64,000 nucleotides of DNA from Crocodylus rhombifer (lineage: Eukaryota; Chordata; Crocodylia; Crocodylidae). Position numbers and translations under genes: made by a program. Of this stretch, positions 21,992 to 32,931 are shown piece after piece (within the stretch, counting starts at the first letter, position 1; every line of letters starts with the position of its first letter). Below the pieces are notes generated by a model. It was not told the origin of the DNA and did not search any database. It saw nothing but the letters and a program-made list of their open reading frames with translations. The stretch covers positions 103,895-167,894 of the forward strand of contig JAVSML010024618.1 in NCBI GenBank assembly GCA_038503035.1, in the 5' to 3' direction.

Positions 21992-22734
21992 AACCACTTA
22001 AGCCAGGGCCACCTTAGGGCCTCCGTCACTACCTACCTAAGTCAAGGACCCACTTCCTTCCTGTATCCCTGGAGCCTGGGAAGACAACTCAAAGAAAAAG
22101 TGCTCCAACACAACCACTGTGCTCCCTGCCCCTTTAGCTTCCCTTCTACCCCTCCTGGGTTTCTAAGGGGGCATGGAGTGACTTGTCCCTTAGTTTGTCT
22201 GGTTTCCTGCCTACTCCAAGACACCTCCAGGTCCAGCGGCGATATCCGCCCCAACGGCAACCCTTCCGGGGTTTCCCCGTAGTCCTCTTCTCCCGGGTCC
22301 CACTTCCTCAGGTGTCCCACCATCCCCGCACTCCCACCTGCAGTTCGCTCCATCTCCCCACGTCGTTCCGGCGACATCTTCAGGTGATGTTCCTGACGTC
22401 CCCCTATCGTCCCGTATGAGGTGCCGTCGAGGTGATCCTTCTCTTCCTGCCTGCACTCATCCCGGCTGGTCCTGATCCCCGGGTCCCGTGGGCAGGGACG
22501 CCTCTGTTACCAGCATTAGCTGCAGCTCTGTTCCCTGATTCCCTGCTGGCTCTGCAGCATGCGCTGCCATTTTTATTTTCACCGGCAGGCATTTGGCGCT
22601 GATGTCACTGGCCGGCCGCAGCTGAATAAACAGGCGGCTGATGAGCCGCGCGGGCTCTGCCTTCCGCCCCTCGTGCGCTGCGCTCTGAGCTGCTAGTAAG
22701 TATTCATCCTTACGGTGTGTCCTGGGACATAACA
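21992..22734 (-). mobile_element. Gypsy 3' LTR (minus orientation), end cut by the gap
   Basis: On the minus strand the LTR starts TGTTATGTCCCAGG at 22734, directly after a polypurine tract (GGCAGCGGGG). It continues with ACACACCGTAAGGATGAATAC and a C+G-rich region containing GAATCAGGGAACAGAG. A second copy of about 600 bases lies at 29099-29705 in the opposite orientation. At least 743 bases are present; the far end is lost in the N gap. Confidence 0.85.
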
Positions 22735-22796
22735 CCCCGCTGCCAGCTGCCTTGTGGCAGTTTCGCGAGACACGCTTTGGCGTTACCTGTGACTTG

Positions 22797-23108
22797 TCAC
22801 ACGATGCGATGTTGTGGCCTGTCAACATCTTGTCTCTTGTCCTCGCTGTATCTAGACAAAAAGTCAGCTGTTACATTGTCCTTCCCGGGGCGGTACACAA
22901 TATGAAATTTGAAGGGTTGCAAAGCCAACGCCCATCGCATTATTTGCGCATTATCTGTCTTGGTGGAACTGAGCCACTTCAGGGGTGCGTGGTCGGTGAT
23001 AAGCATAAATTCTCTTCCAAACAGATAATAGCAGAAGTGTTCCACTGCCCACTGGATAGCCAGGCATTCCCTCTCAATTGTTGCATACCTGATTTTGGCC
23101 GGAAACAA
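22797..23108 (-). pseudogene. Gypsy RNase H end
   Basis: IRYATIERECLAIQWAVEHF, YYLFGREFMLITDHAPLKWL and IVYRPGKDNVTADFLSR are the standard Gypsy RNase H motifs. It shares the RT frame, after a stop at about 23150. It ends 63 bases before the start of the 3' LTR. Confidence 0.85.
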
Positions 23109-23150
23109 TTTCCGACTTGCATAGGCTACAGGTCAGTCTAGGTCCGCATC

Positions 23151-24330
23151 TCATTGATTAAGAACAGCCCCAATGGTGGTGTTGGAGGCATCTGTCTGCA
23201 ACGTAAAAGGTTTATCAAAATCTGGGGTATGTATGATTACATCTTTGCGTAGGGCCCTTTTCAAGGTTTGAAAGCTTTGGAACATCGCCCCTGTCCAGTG
23301 TATCCCCCTCTGAGGTGGCCCCTTTATGGCCTCCGACAAAGGTGCTGCTATTTCTGCAAATTGGGGTACGAATCTATGATAATAGTTCACCAAACCCAGG
23401 AATGATCGTAGTTGCTTGAGTGTTTGTGGAGCCTGGAAGGCACGAATGGCCTTATCTTCTAATAGCCATATGGTACCCTGTCCCACCCGGAAACCGAGAT
23501 ACTTCGTGGATGTGTGGGCAACCGAGCACTTATGAGGGGTTGCTGTCAGACCCTCCTGCCGTAGTTCGGTCAACACGGCCCTCAGGGCATGTAGGTGTTG
23601 ACCCCACAATCGGGTGAATATGACAATGTAATCAATGTATGTGGCTGCGTACTCAACATGTGGCGCTAGAAGGAGTTCCATTAGCCGCTGGAAGGTGGCG
23701 GCTGCCTCATGAAACCCGAACGGCATTTGGACAAATTCGTACAAACCCCAGGGGGTTCTGAATGTGGTTTTGGGATGGTCTCATGGCTGAACTGGGATCT
23801 GCCAATATCCCTTGGCTAAATATAACACAGTTATAAACCAGGCTGCCCCAATCCACTCTACTAATTCCATCACCCATGGCATGGGGAAAGTGTTGAATGT
23901 AGCTATTTCATTCAACTTGCAGTAATCAATGCAGAGCCGTAGAGTCCCATCCAGTTTTCGTACTGGCACCAGGGTGCTCTGACAAGGGCTCTGGGAGGGC
24001 CTGATGACACCGAAAGTTTGCATCTTTTCCACTTTTGCTTTTACTTCCGCCATTAGGTGATGAGGTAGGGGCCGCCAGCAATCCCTTACGACCATGTCTG
24101 GGGGCGTATGGATGGTATGGGACGTACTCCTTATGCACCCAGGATCCTCCAAGAAAACCTCTTTAAATTCTACGAGGAGGTCCCATACTTCCCTCTCCTG
24201 GGTCGGAGTTAGCTCGGCACTCATGTGAACACCCTTCATGGGTTCTGGGGTCGTTGGCTCAGCGCTAGGTTCTCGCGGTCTTAGGTTGTCAGTCGCCTCA
24301 GCCCTAAATGTTGCCCAAACTTCGGGTTGA
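23151..24330 (-). pseudogene. Gypsy reverse transcriptase with altered active site
   Basis: The minus strand gives VRKLDGTLRLCIDYCKLN, FITVLYLAKGYWQIPV, then after a stop YEFVQMPFGFHEAAATFQRL and AATYIDYIVIF. In a functional Gypsy RT the last motif is YIDDIVIF; the second catalytic Asp is Tyr here. In DLAKGYWQI the first Asp also reads Tyr (VLYLAKGYWQ). KYLGFRVG and LGLVNYYHRFVPQFAEIAAPLS follow, the connection region, then TLQTDASN, the start of RNase H. Confidence 0.85.
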
Positions 24331-24699
24331 CGCCATTCCCGTAGCAGGTTGACGTGGTAAATCTGCTTCATCCTCTGATACCCTGGGTGGTAAACCTCAC
24401 AGTTGACAGGGCTGACTCTCCATGTAATCTCGAATGGGTCCTGGCACTGAGTCAACAACTTGCTGTGCAAAGTGGGTAAAAGAACTAGTACCTTTTGCCT
24501 GGGTTGAAACTCCTGTTCTTTGGAGTCCAAGTCATATCTTTCCTTTTGACATTGTTGGGCTTGTCATAAACTACTGGCAGCTAGCTCTCTTGTGTTCTGG
24601 ACCTGTTGTTGGAACGCCTATTGGTATCTTGATGGGCTGGAGATAACTGCAGAGCTCTGCTCCCACCCTTCTCGAAGGATTTATAACAAGCCTCGGGGC

Positions 24700-25625
24700 T
24701 GATGACTGAGCACTAGTTCAAAGGGAGAATAGCCCAGGGACTCTGACCACAAATAAGGCCAGCAGCAACATCAGATCTCAATGCTGCGGGTCACCCAGTA
24801 TGCACCACCTTAACACCTTTTTTAGGGTCCCATTTAGCCTCTTCACTAACCTGTTGGTTTGAGGGTGATAGACTGATGTCCGTAATTGCTTGATTTGCAG
24901 GGTCTGACACACCCCTGTAGCACTCCGGACATAAAGTTTTGACCTTGGTCCATTAAGATCTCATGGGGAATCCCCATGCGGGTGATCCACTTCACCAACT
25001 CCTCTGCTATCTTTGGCACCATTACAGATCTCAAAGTCACCACGTCAGGGTATTTTGTTGCATAATCGACAAACACCAGAATGTATTGGTATCCATTACT
25101 GCTGTGAGGTAGCAGCCCCACAACATCCATAGCGATCCGGGAAAATGGCAGATCGATAACAGGCATAGGTCTCATCGGAGCACGCGGCTGTCGGTCATCC
25201 TGAGCCTTTTGACAAATGGGGCACCCTGCACAGCAAAGGGCCACGTCTTCACTCATTTTTTGCCAAAAAAACCATCTAGATATCTTGTCTAAAGTTCAAC
25301 CCCTACCCAAGTGGCCCCCAGTCAAGTTAGCATGCGCCAATAACCACACCGTCCTCTGAAAATACACCGGTACTACCAACTGAACCCTATCCTCCTTCCC
25401 CGCCCTGTCAGGTGAGACCCAATACAGGAGGTTGTTCCTTACCTTAAAATGGCTCCCAGGACTAACAACCCATGTCAGCTGTGGTGGCTTGTCTCTCACC
25501 TGGGCCCATGGCTCCTGTAGGTCAGGGTCTTCTTCTTGTGCTTGTTGGAACTGTTGGCTACTTGCAAGGTCTTGTAGATCCATGACAGACTCCTCTGGTC
25601 CCTCTGCGGTTTCTTTCCTTTCCAC
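24700..25625 (-). pseudogene. Gypsy integrase (zinc-binding and catalytic core), upstream of RT
   Basis: The HHCC domain is marked by LLAHANLTGGHLG near 25300-25330 and CCAGCPICQKAQ near 25210. The catalytic core has IAMDVVGLLP, YILVFVDYATKYP and ILMDQGQNFMS, covering the two Asp of the DDE triad. The glutamate region (24700-24840) is broken by stops. A GPY/F-type module, FEITWRVSPVNCEV and YHVNLLREW, follows at about 24340-24450, still in front of RT. All are in the pol frame. Confidence 0.82.
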
Positions 25626-25739
25626 TGGATCACCGAGCCAGCCTTCCCATGCCCTTAGGGAGGTATTCTATAACCTGGAGGTCCATCCACATTCAACGTA
25701 TGATTTGTGTTTCTCCATGAAGGCAGGACACACTCACTG

Positions 25740-25880
25740 GCTCGGCCTGATGGTCACAGGCCTCTTCCATGAGGCTGGCCTTAACCAGTGACTGGGCGCA
25801 TCCAGAGTCTAACACCGCCCACACAGGGTGGCCCTCAACCCAGGCTCTTACTATGGGGTGCTCCCACACCGGGCTTTCCC
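25740..25880 (-). pseudogene. Gypsy aspartic protease remnant
   Basis: VRAWVEGHPVWAVLDSGCAQ reads in the gag frame, with the catalytic DSG at 25801-25809. The typical Gypsy form is ALVDSGCSQ. A downstream stop after HGETQIIR ends the frame. Confidence 0.7.
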
Positions 25881-25992
25881 CTCCTGCCCCAAAACTGCAG
25901 TCAATGGGCTCCCCTTGACCATACTCCCTAGCAGATTCAGCCCCCCTCCTCGGGGAGCTGTGTGGCTGCCATCTTTATGAGGCTCTTTCCGG

Positions 25993-26034
25993 ACACTCCC
26001 ATGCGAAGTGTTCCCTTCGGCTGCAATGATAACA
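25993..26034 (-). pseudogene. Gypsy nucleocapsid zinc knuckle (CCHC)
   Basis: The 14 residues CYHCSRREHFAWEC fit CX2CX4HX4C exactly, the retroviral-type zinc knuckle that binds RNA. It is in frame with the gag segment, beyond the stop at 26074-26076. Confidence 0.88.
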
Positions 26035-26073
26035 GATCATATCCCCACCTGAGGTCTTGGGGCTGGGTTTCTG

Positions 26074-26826
26074 TCACTCCATTTCTTTAGCCGCTGGCAT
26101 CAGCAGTGGGGGCCCGCATTTCTCATAAGGGTAGTATACCTCTGCAGCCATGAAGGCCTCTGCCAACTTTAACACTTCATTGCAAGAGCCCAGGGAGTGT
26201 TGACAGACCCATCTCTGGGTTCTGTCTTCCAGGTTGTTCATGAACTGTTCCAATATGACCTTATTCACTAACGTGGCCACCATGCAAGTAGCCAGGTTAA
26301 CCCATTTTCCAAAAAGATCCCATAGCTGCTGGAGCAACAGTCATGGCCATCTCTCCTCTGCCCCCTTCTTGGCCCCAAAGAGCCGTCAGTAGTATTCGGG
26401 GCTAATCTCCAAACGATAGAGAATTGCCGCTTTGACAGCCTCGTAATTTTGGGCCTCATCGCAGGTCAAAGCCCTGTAGGCTGCCTGGGCCTTACCCACC
26501 ACCAGGGCCCCTAGCTGACTGGCCCAATACCCTCGATCAAGGCCAGTGCTAACTGCATGCTGCTTGAAGGCCTTGATGTAGGCTTCCAGGTCGTCTTCCA
26601 GTGTCATCTTGGGCATCCGCAAGGAGGACGGTCCATGCCACATCCACTCCTGTTGCTGTTCCAGCACCCTTTGTTGGGTACCTGCAATTTGCATCAGAAC
26701 CTGTAGATTCAGCCCCAAGCAGTTCCACCGTAGCCACCTCCACAGGTTGCATACTGTTCGGGTTACCCCCCCAAAGGGTTCCCGGTCAATGCACCATTCT
26801 GTAGCCACCGGGTCTCCACCAGTCAT
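26074..26826 (-). pseudogene. Gypsy gag with SCAN-like capsid region, in-frame stops
   Basis: The frame runs from Met at 26826 to a stop at 26074-26076, with TGA stops at 26386-26388 and 26341-26343. LEDDLEAYIKAFKQHA and AILYRLEISPEYY mark the gag capsid. After the stops comes LLQQLWDLFGKWV, KVILEQFMNNLEDRTQRWV and EVLKLAEAFMAAE. This matches the SCAN pattern: LxxLCxxWL, then LxxLxLEQFLxxLPxELQxWV, then AvxLvExL. SCAN domains of zinc-finger transcription factors are known to derive from Gmr1-like Gypsy capsids. The zinc knuckle follows in the same frame. The gene cannot give an intact protein. Confidence 0.8.
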
Positions 26827-26954
26827 TCTTGTGCAGCTCTTGCTCGGGTAATTAGTGTTAAGTGCCTCACAGGTTCGTGTCCCTGCTTGAGCTGGTGTTT
26901 TCTGCCTGAGTCCCGTGCTCAGCTGCCACGACTTGTTGGACCTCAGTGTCTGGG

Positions 26955-28700
26955 CTAGGGGGCGCTAGGGGAAACAGTGTCTCCTCTAAACCCTTCTGGT
27001 CCCCCCTAGTGAGTTTATGGACAGTCACCAGGTCCCCCCTCAACCTTCTCTTGTGAAGGCTGAACAGGTTTAGGTCCTGCAGTCTTTCAATGTAGAATCT
27101 GCCCTGTAGTCCCCGGATCATGCAGGTGGACCTCCTCTGGACCCTTTCAATGTTGTCCACATCCCTCCTGAAATGGGGTGCACAGAACTGGATGCAGTAC
27201 TCCAGCTGTGGCCTAACCAGTGTCACATAGAGGGGGAGGATCACCTCCCTGGCTCTACTTGAGATGCACCTGTGGATGCACGACAAGGTCTGGTTAGCCC
27301 TGCCAACCATGACCTCGCATTGTCGGCCCATGTTCATCTTGGAGTCAGTAATGACTCCAAGATCCCTTTCTGCCTTCATGCTCTCAAGAAGGGAGTTTCC
27401 CATTCTATAAGTGTACTGCTGGTTTCTCCTGCCTAAGTGCAGCAACCTGCACTTGTCAGTATTGAAACGCATCCTGTTTATGTCAGCCCACTCCTGTAAC
27501 CTATCCAGGTCTTGTTGCAGTCTTTCCCTTCCTACTAGTGTGCTCACCTCACCCCAAATTTTGGTATCATCAGCCAATTTAAACAGGTTGCATTTCACCC
27601 CGTCATCCAAATTGCTGATGAAGAAATTGGACAGTGCAGGCCCCAGGACTGAGCCCTGGGGGACTCTGCTGCCCATTTTCCCCCAGGTCAAACATGACCC
27701 ATCCACCACCACCTTCTGAGTATGACCCTTCAGCCAATCTGTAATTCATCTGACTGTGTAGGCATCAATGCCACAGTCGCCTAGTTTTTTAACGAGGATG
27801 GGGTGGAGACGGTGTCAAAGGCCTTGCTGAAGTCTAGAAAGACTACGTCCACAGCAACACCTGCATCCATTGCCTTTGTGACCTGATCATAAAAGGCAAT
27901 CAGGTTGGTCTGACATGACCTGCCCCTAATGAAACCATGCTGGTTGCCCTTGAGCATCATCCCTGAAGCCGGCCCATCACAGATGTGCTTCTTAAGGATC
28001 TTCTCAAAGAGTTTCCCAAGGATAGAGGTAAGACTGATGGGCCTATAGTTGCCTGGGTCCTCTCTCTTCCCTTTTTTGAAGATGGGGACCACATTAGCTA
28101 TCTTCCAGTCATCCGGCACCTGGCCCGAGCACCATGAGTGCTCCTAAAGCCGTGCCAAGGGCCCTGCTATAAACCCCAGCTAGCTCCCTCAACACCCTGG
28201 GGTGGAGAGCATCTGGACCTGCTGACTTGAAGATGTCCAGCCCCTTCAGAAGCTCTCTAACCCGGTCCTCCCCAACCTGAGGTCTGGAGGCATTTCCCTC
28301 GAGTCCATCTGGCATCACAGCGGGGAAGTCCTGGTCCCTGCACAAGAAAATGGATGTGAAGAATTGGTTAAAGAGTTCCACTTTCTCCTCTGGCACAACC
28401 ACCAGATTGCCCAGCATACTTTGCAAGTGCCCCACATTACCCGGTGCCTTCTTCATCCTCCCTATGTATTTGAAAAAGGACTTTTTATTATCCTTGATCT
28501 TGGATGCTAGTCCTAGCTCTATGTCTGCCTTAGCTTTCCTGACAGCCCCCCTACAGGCCTGAGTAGAGGAGGTATACTCCTCTTTGGAGATAGCACCCCC
28601 CTTCCACGGGGTGTATGCCGCCTTTTTGGTAAGCAGGCATTCCCAGATGTCCTTGGTTAGCCAGGGGGGCTTTCGGGCACTCTTGCCCCCCTTGCTTCTT
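26955..28700 (-). pseudogene. CR1 LINE ORF2 (RT domain), 3' end missing
   Basis: The minus strand gives [115 protein letters not shown] and FKLADDTKIWG. These are the CR1 linker and RT motifs in order, in three frames. The active-site FADD is LADD. Normally CR1 copies lose their 5' end and keep their 3' end; this one stops abruptly at about 26955, within the C-terminal region (EETLFPLAPPSP), and runs straight into the Gypsy leader and gag. Confidence 0.85.
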
Positions 28701-29098
28701 GTTGTTAAGATCATAAAAGGAAAAAGGAAAGAGAGCATCAATAAAGGCCTGGACTTCAGGAAAGGAAGGAAAGCTGGTGGGTAGTTCCCTGGGAGGCAAG
28801 TTTGAGGGGAAAAGTTGCCTAGGAGAGCTGGTTGTACTTTAAGAAGGTCATGTTAAGAGCACAGAAGTAATCTATCCCACTGCAATGGAAGAACGACAAG
28901 GGAAAAAGAAGACCAGCCTAACTAGACAGCAGTCTCTTCAAGTAGTTGAAACTCAAAAGAATCCTATAAAAAGTAAAAACTTGGTTACAGAACTAAGGGA
29001 GTACAAGAGTACTGAACAGACATGTAGGGAGAAAATTAGGAAGGCTGAGGACTATTTGAGGTGTGACTGAAAAGGGACATAAAAGGCAATAAAAAGGA
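28700..29098 (+). pseudogene. LINE fragment, opposite orientation (ORF2 linker)
   Basis: Plus-strand text includes EERQGKKKTSLTRQQSLQ, LREYKSTEQTCREKIRKAED and, with a stop, KRDIKGNKK. The last is the CR1-type KxDIKxNKKxFF motif that precedes RT. The fragment ends inside that motif where the inverted LTR copy begins. The left border with the minus-strand CR1 was not fixed precisely. Confidence 0.55.
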
Positions 29099-29705
29099 GT
29101 TCCGGGACACACCATAAAGATGAATACTTATCAGCAGCTTGGAGTGCAGCACAGGAGGGGGGGCAGGCAGAGCCCGCGGGGCTCGTCAGCTGCCTGTTTA
29201 TCCAGCTGCAGCCAGCCAGTGACGTCAGCACCAAACGCCGGCCGGCGAAAATAAAAACAGCAGCGCACGCTGCGGAGCTGGCGGGGAATCAGGGAACAGA
29301 GCCGTGGCTAATGTCAGTAGCAGAGGCGTCCCTGCCCACGGGACCCGGGGATCAGGACCAGCCGGGATGAGCGCAGGCATGAAGAGGAGGATCACCTTGA
29401 TGGCACCTCATACGGGATGACAGAGGGACATCAGGAACATCACCTGAAGACATCACTGGAATGACCCGGGGGGACGGAGCGAACTGCAGGTGGGAGTGCG
29501 GGGATAGTGGGACACCTGAGGAAGTGGGACCCAGGAGAAGAGGACTACGGGGAAACCCCGGAAGGGTTGCTGTCAGGGTGGATATCGCCGCTGGACCTGG
29601 AGGTGTCTTGGAGTAGGCAGGAAACCAGACAAACTAAGGGATAAGGCACTCCATGGCCCCTTAGAGACCCGAGAGGGGTAGAAGGGAAGCTAAAGGGTCA
29701 GGGAG
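29099..29705 (+). mobile_element. Inverted copy of the Gypsy LTR
   Basis: From TTCCGGGACACACCATAAAG at 29099 to AGGGAAGCTAAAGGGTCAGGGAG at 29705 this matches the reverse complement of 22734-22100, with many substitutions. The first eight or so LTR bases (TGTTATGT) are missing. Sequence after 29705 no longer matches. It lies in opposite orientation to the Gypsy body, so it cannot be that copy's 5' LTR without an inversion. Confidence 0.82.
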
Positions 29706-30180
29706 ACTGCAACTGGCAGGCCTTCTTCAGCTGCCCTAGGGCAGCTCTGTTCTCCTTGCGGTTGTCTCCGCCCCTTCCAGGCCTGTTCGTCGCTGGGGTA
29801 GTTCTTCCTGCACCGCCAACGCTGCTCTCTCTTGCCACAACTTGATGTTCCCCAGTGGGCAGGGCTAGTTCACAGGTCCCTCGGTGACTCCAGGTGATAT
29901 TTAGGTAATATCTCTCTCCAACCTTGTGTGTGTGGAAGGGCAAAAATCAGTTTTTTTGACTGTGCTCCAAACCCCCTTCCTCTTCCTCTTCTTCCTCTTT
30001 CCCCCTCCCTGCAGAAAACTTTTGCGGGCAGAACTCGCCATGGGCAGCAACCAGTAATGAAGAGAGTGAAAGAAAGACCTTTATGTGCACATTTGCAGTT
30101 TTTATTTTTTATTTTTGTATATTTTGTATATATTTTATATTGTGAAGTTGCTGGGAGGAAGATCCCCCTTTTTGAATAAA
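29706..30180. other. Unassigned sequence with pyrimidine tract
   Basis: CCTCTTCCTCTTCTTCCTC-type DNA lies at about 29970-30012. TATATTTT-rich DNA follows. A related segment with ATTTTATATTGT and GGGAGGAAAATCCCCC occurs at 33545-33585, so it may belong to the composite repeat to the right. Confidence 0.4.
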
Positions 30181-31805
30181 GTGTTTTGAATAAAGTATTT
30201 TATTTTTGCACTATTTATGTATCATGTTTTCTTTGGGGTGGATGGGTTGGGTGGTTTTCGGAGACCACGGGGATGCTGTGCTTGGGGGCTTTTATGGAGT
30301 CATGGCATTACTGCAAAGATTTGCAAAGAGTTGCATTGTGGACTATTATCGGAGGGAGGTCAAATGCTTGTTAAGTACTAGGGTGCAGCCAGCATTTCTT
30401 GTCAGAATAAAGACTAAACAACCGCCCCCCCTTCCCCCCCAGTGGCAAGCAGGCAATCTGCCGAACTTCTCCATGCACAGACTTCCCAGGTCCTTTGGAC
30501 TTTAGCAAGTCTTTAATGTATTATAATGCATTTCATATGTATGGTCACTGAGGAGGGGTGGGGGGTTGGGGTTGACACATGCCGCAGCTCCAAAACAACA
30601 ACTTTTTTTCCTGACCCCCTGGCAGTTTTTTCTTTGCAGGCTGTACTGTTATGGGAGGTGTGATGCAAAAACAATTTTTTTTCAATGCTTTCTTTGCAAT
30701 GCAATCTTTTCTTTACAGAATCCTGCATACAGCACTTTTTAGAGCCAGGTAATACCATTTGGAGACGGGTTTGCAGACTGCCCCTGCCTCTCCTCCCAGC
30801 CCAGCTGCAACCTGGTTCCCCCACTGGAAAGAGCTCATCAGATTTTGGTCAGGATTGCTTTGTCCTCCCTTGCCATATATCTCTCCTCTCAGCCTTCTCA
30901 AAGGACAGGGAGAAGGTGAGAGGGAAATAAGGGGCAGCACTTCCAAGGCAGCCCAGGGTAATCTGTTCAGCTACCTCTAGGCCTCTGCAGAATCAAGTGT
31001 ATTCAAAGAAAGCATTGTTGTGGGAGAACTTCTTTTCATCCAAATTCTATAGATTTGCAATACCACTTTCTCCTACACTAGGTATTGGCATGTCCTCATC
31101 AGATGGGTCTCAGCTACCTCAGGAAGTCAGCCTAGCAGGGAGCTGCTAATCAGCCAAGGCCAGAGTTTTAAAAAGCATTCTGCTCCCTATAGAGATGCCA
31201 GAAGTGTTATGTACTTCTGGCTATCCCCAGACATATTATTGAGGGGAGGCCAACCGATCTGAAACATAGGCCCTGTCCAGCTTGGAAAGCTACTGTATTC
31301 CTGCCCCGGCCACTGCAAACTTCTCCCCTGCTCCCAGGTCCATGCCCTGAAATCAAGCAAGAGCAAATATAAATCAGATTTTTTTTGTTCCTCGCCTTTA
31401 TTTTTTTTCCACAATTAACTGAATTGCAATCAATTAGTTTGAGAATTCACAATAAAGCTAAAACAGTACACACATTTTTGTTTTAGTCAATAATGCTGTT
31501 ACTAATCAACTGGTGAATCCATTTTTTTTACAGGACAGTCATTGCCATCAAACACAATACAATAGGATAAAACAACAATTTGAAATATGCTCCCAAAGTC
31601 CTTTGAATAATCCCCTTGATATTCCCCTCAGTATTACTACTATCAAGCAACTGTCGCTGTATAATAAGTTTGAGTGTTCCCTTTCTCCCATCACATGCAG
31701 TATGTCACTTGGTGAGGGATGGATGGAGGGCTGCATGGTGGGAGGACAAGAAGGAGGCAGGCAGGGTTACTGGTTCTGTCCCAGCAGTGTTTTATTATTG
31801 ATTTA

Positions 31806-32931
31806 TGTAGCAGACACTAGGGTGCCTGCTACTGGCAATAGTGATGCGGGCTTAGCTGTCAGTCAACAGGGCAGCACAGCCAGGGGTTGCCAAGGCGACC
31901 GATTGGGTCAGATGACCTGAAGGGGGCAGGGCCTGGCCCTTTATAAGCAGTCAGGCTGGGGCCAGGAGTCAGTTCCATCTGGCAGCCTGAGCAGTAGGAA
32001 GCTCTGCTGCAGAGCTGAGCAGCCTGACCGCTTGAGTGTCAGCATTATGATACGGGGTGGAGAGAACCCTGACAGGGAGATGGAGAATGGCCAGGGTGGT
32101 GCTGAATGTGTGTTGTAGCCAGGGAGGTGTTTTGAGTTGCAGCCAGGTGGCTTGTGGCTTTGAGTTTCTGTTGGGTTGTTTGTGTAAAACCGGAGGACCA
32201 GGTGAGGCTGTAGGGGAAGGAGGAGGCCTCAGGGGAGCGCCCCAGTTGCATGGGGGTTCCTAGTGCCCTTGGAGGGCACAGCAATTTGGTGCCAAGGAGG
32301 GCACAGCAGGTGGTGTGCTGTAGGGTGGCACTGTGTTGTGGGGTGTCCCGGCCCCAGCCCAGTGGGGCGACATCGGGCGGAGTTAGTGAGGTGTCCCGGC
32401 CCCAGCCCAGTGGGGCAGTATTCGGGAGTAGAGCCCAAGCAGGGCATAGGACCCAGAAGTAGGGGCAGGGGGCCAGGCACAGCTACAGGCCACCTGAACC
32501 CCGAGCGCGACGAGCGCGAGCACAGGCCCGAGTGAGGGCAGGGGAGCGCGAGCACAGGCCCGGAGAGGGTGCGTGCATATTGGCAGGCCCCCGGAGAGGG
32601 CGCTTGCATAAGAGCGAGATGACCCGAGAGGGGTCACTGAGACAAGTGTTGACATGAGAACGTCCAGCACACCTGCGAGGCTTGAGGTGTGCTAAAGGGG
32701 AGGTTGGAGGCACGCGTAGCCCATAACGCTGGGGTGCACCAGGTCACCCTTTACAGGATAGGGGTCAGTATAAGAGCACCGGGTCCAAGGGGCCAAATAA
32801 GGCAGCCTCCCATTAATCCTATAGGAACAGCAAAGTCGTGGCGGGCAAGATTGAGGGTGCTAAACAGGCAACTTGGCACGGTAGGGGCGCTAGGGGAGAT
32901 CACGGCCGCTCCTGCGCCCCGCCCTGTGACA
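31806..32931 (+). mobile_element. Solo LTR with TATA box and 5-bp target duplication
   Basis: The element starts TGTAGCAGACAC and ends CCCTGTGACA, so it has TG...CA ends. The flanks are ATTTA (31801-31805) and ATCTA (32932-32936). The host repeat before and after the LTR lines up with 30205-30230 of the other copy when the LTR is removed, which confirms the insertion. CCCTTTATAAGCAGTC at about 31938-31953 is a good TATA box. CpG is much more frequent than in the neighbours, and short internal duplications occur (GTCCCGGCCCCAGCCCAGTG twice at 32344-32420; GAGCGCGAGCACAGGCCCG twice near 32515-32562). No internal coding region was found. Confidence 0.78.

Larger units (their letters stand above)
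22797..26826 (-). mobile_element. Gmr1-like Gypsy/Ty3 retrotransposon body: gag-PR-IN-RT-RNase H, decayed
   Basis: Reading right to left, the order is gag, zinc knuckle, protease, integrase, reverse transcriptase and RNase H. Ordinary Gypsy elements have integrase last; integrase before RT defines the Gmr1-like lineage of deuterostome Gypsy elements. Gag, zinc knuckle and protease share one frame; integrase, RT and RNase H share a second frame, shifted by one base, with the shift falling between about 25800 and 25625. Both frames carry several stops. In gag these are TGA where Arg CGA codons would be expected, pointing to CpG decay. A 3' LTR follows at 22734; no 5' LTR in the same orientation was found. 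Confidence 0.88.

Noticed and set aside
22797..29705. An intact Gypsy provirus with two LTRs
   Set aside because: The LTR copies are in opposite orientation, the body has many stops and an altered RT active site, and CR1 sequence lies between.
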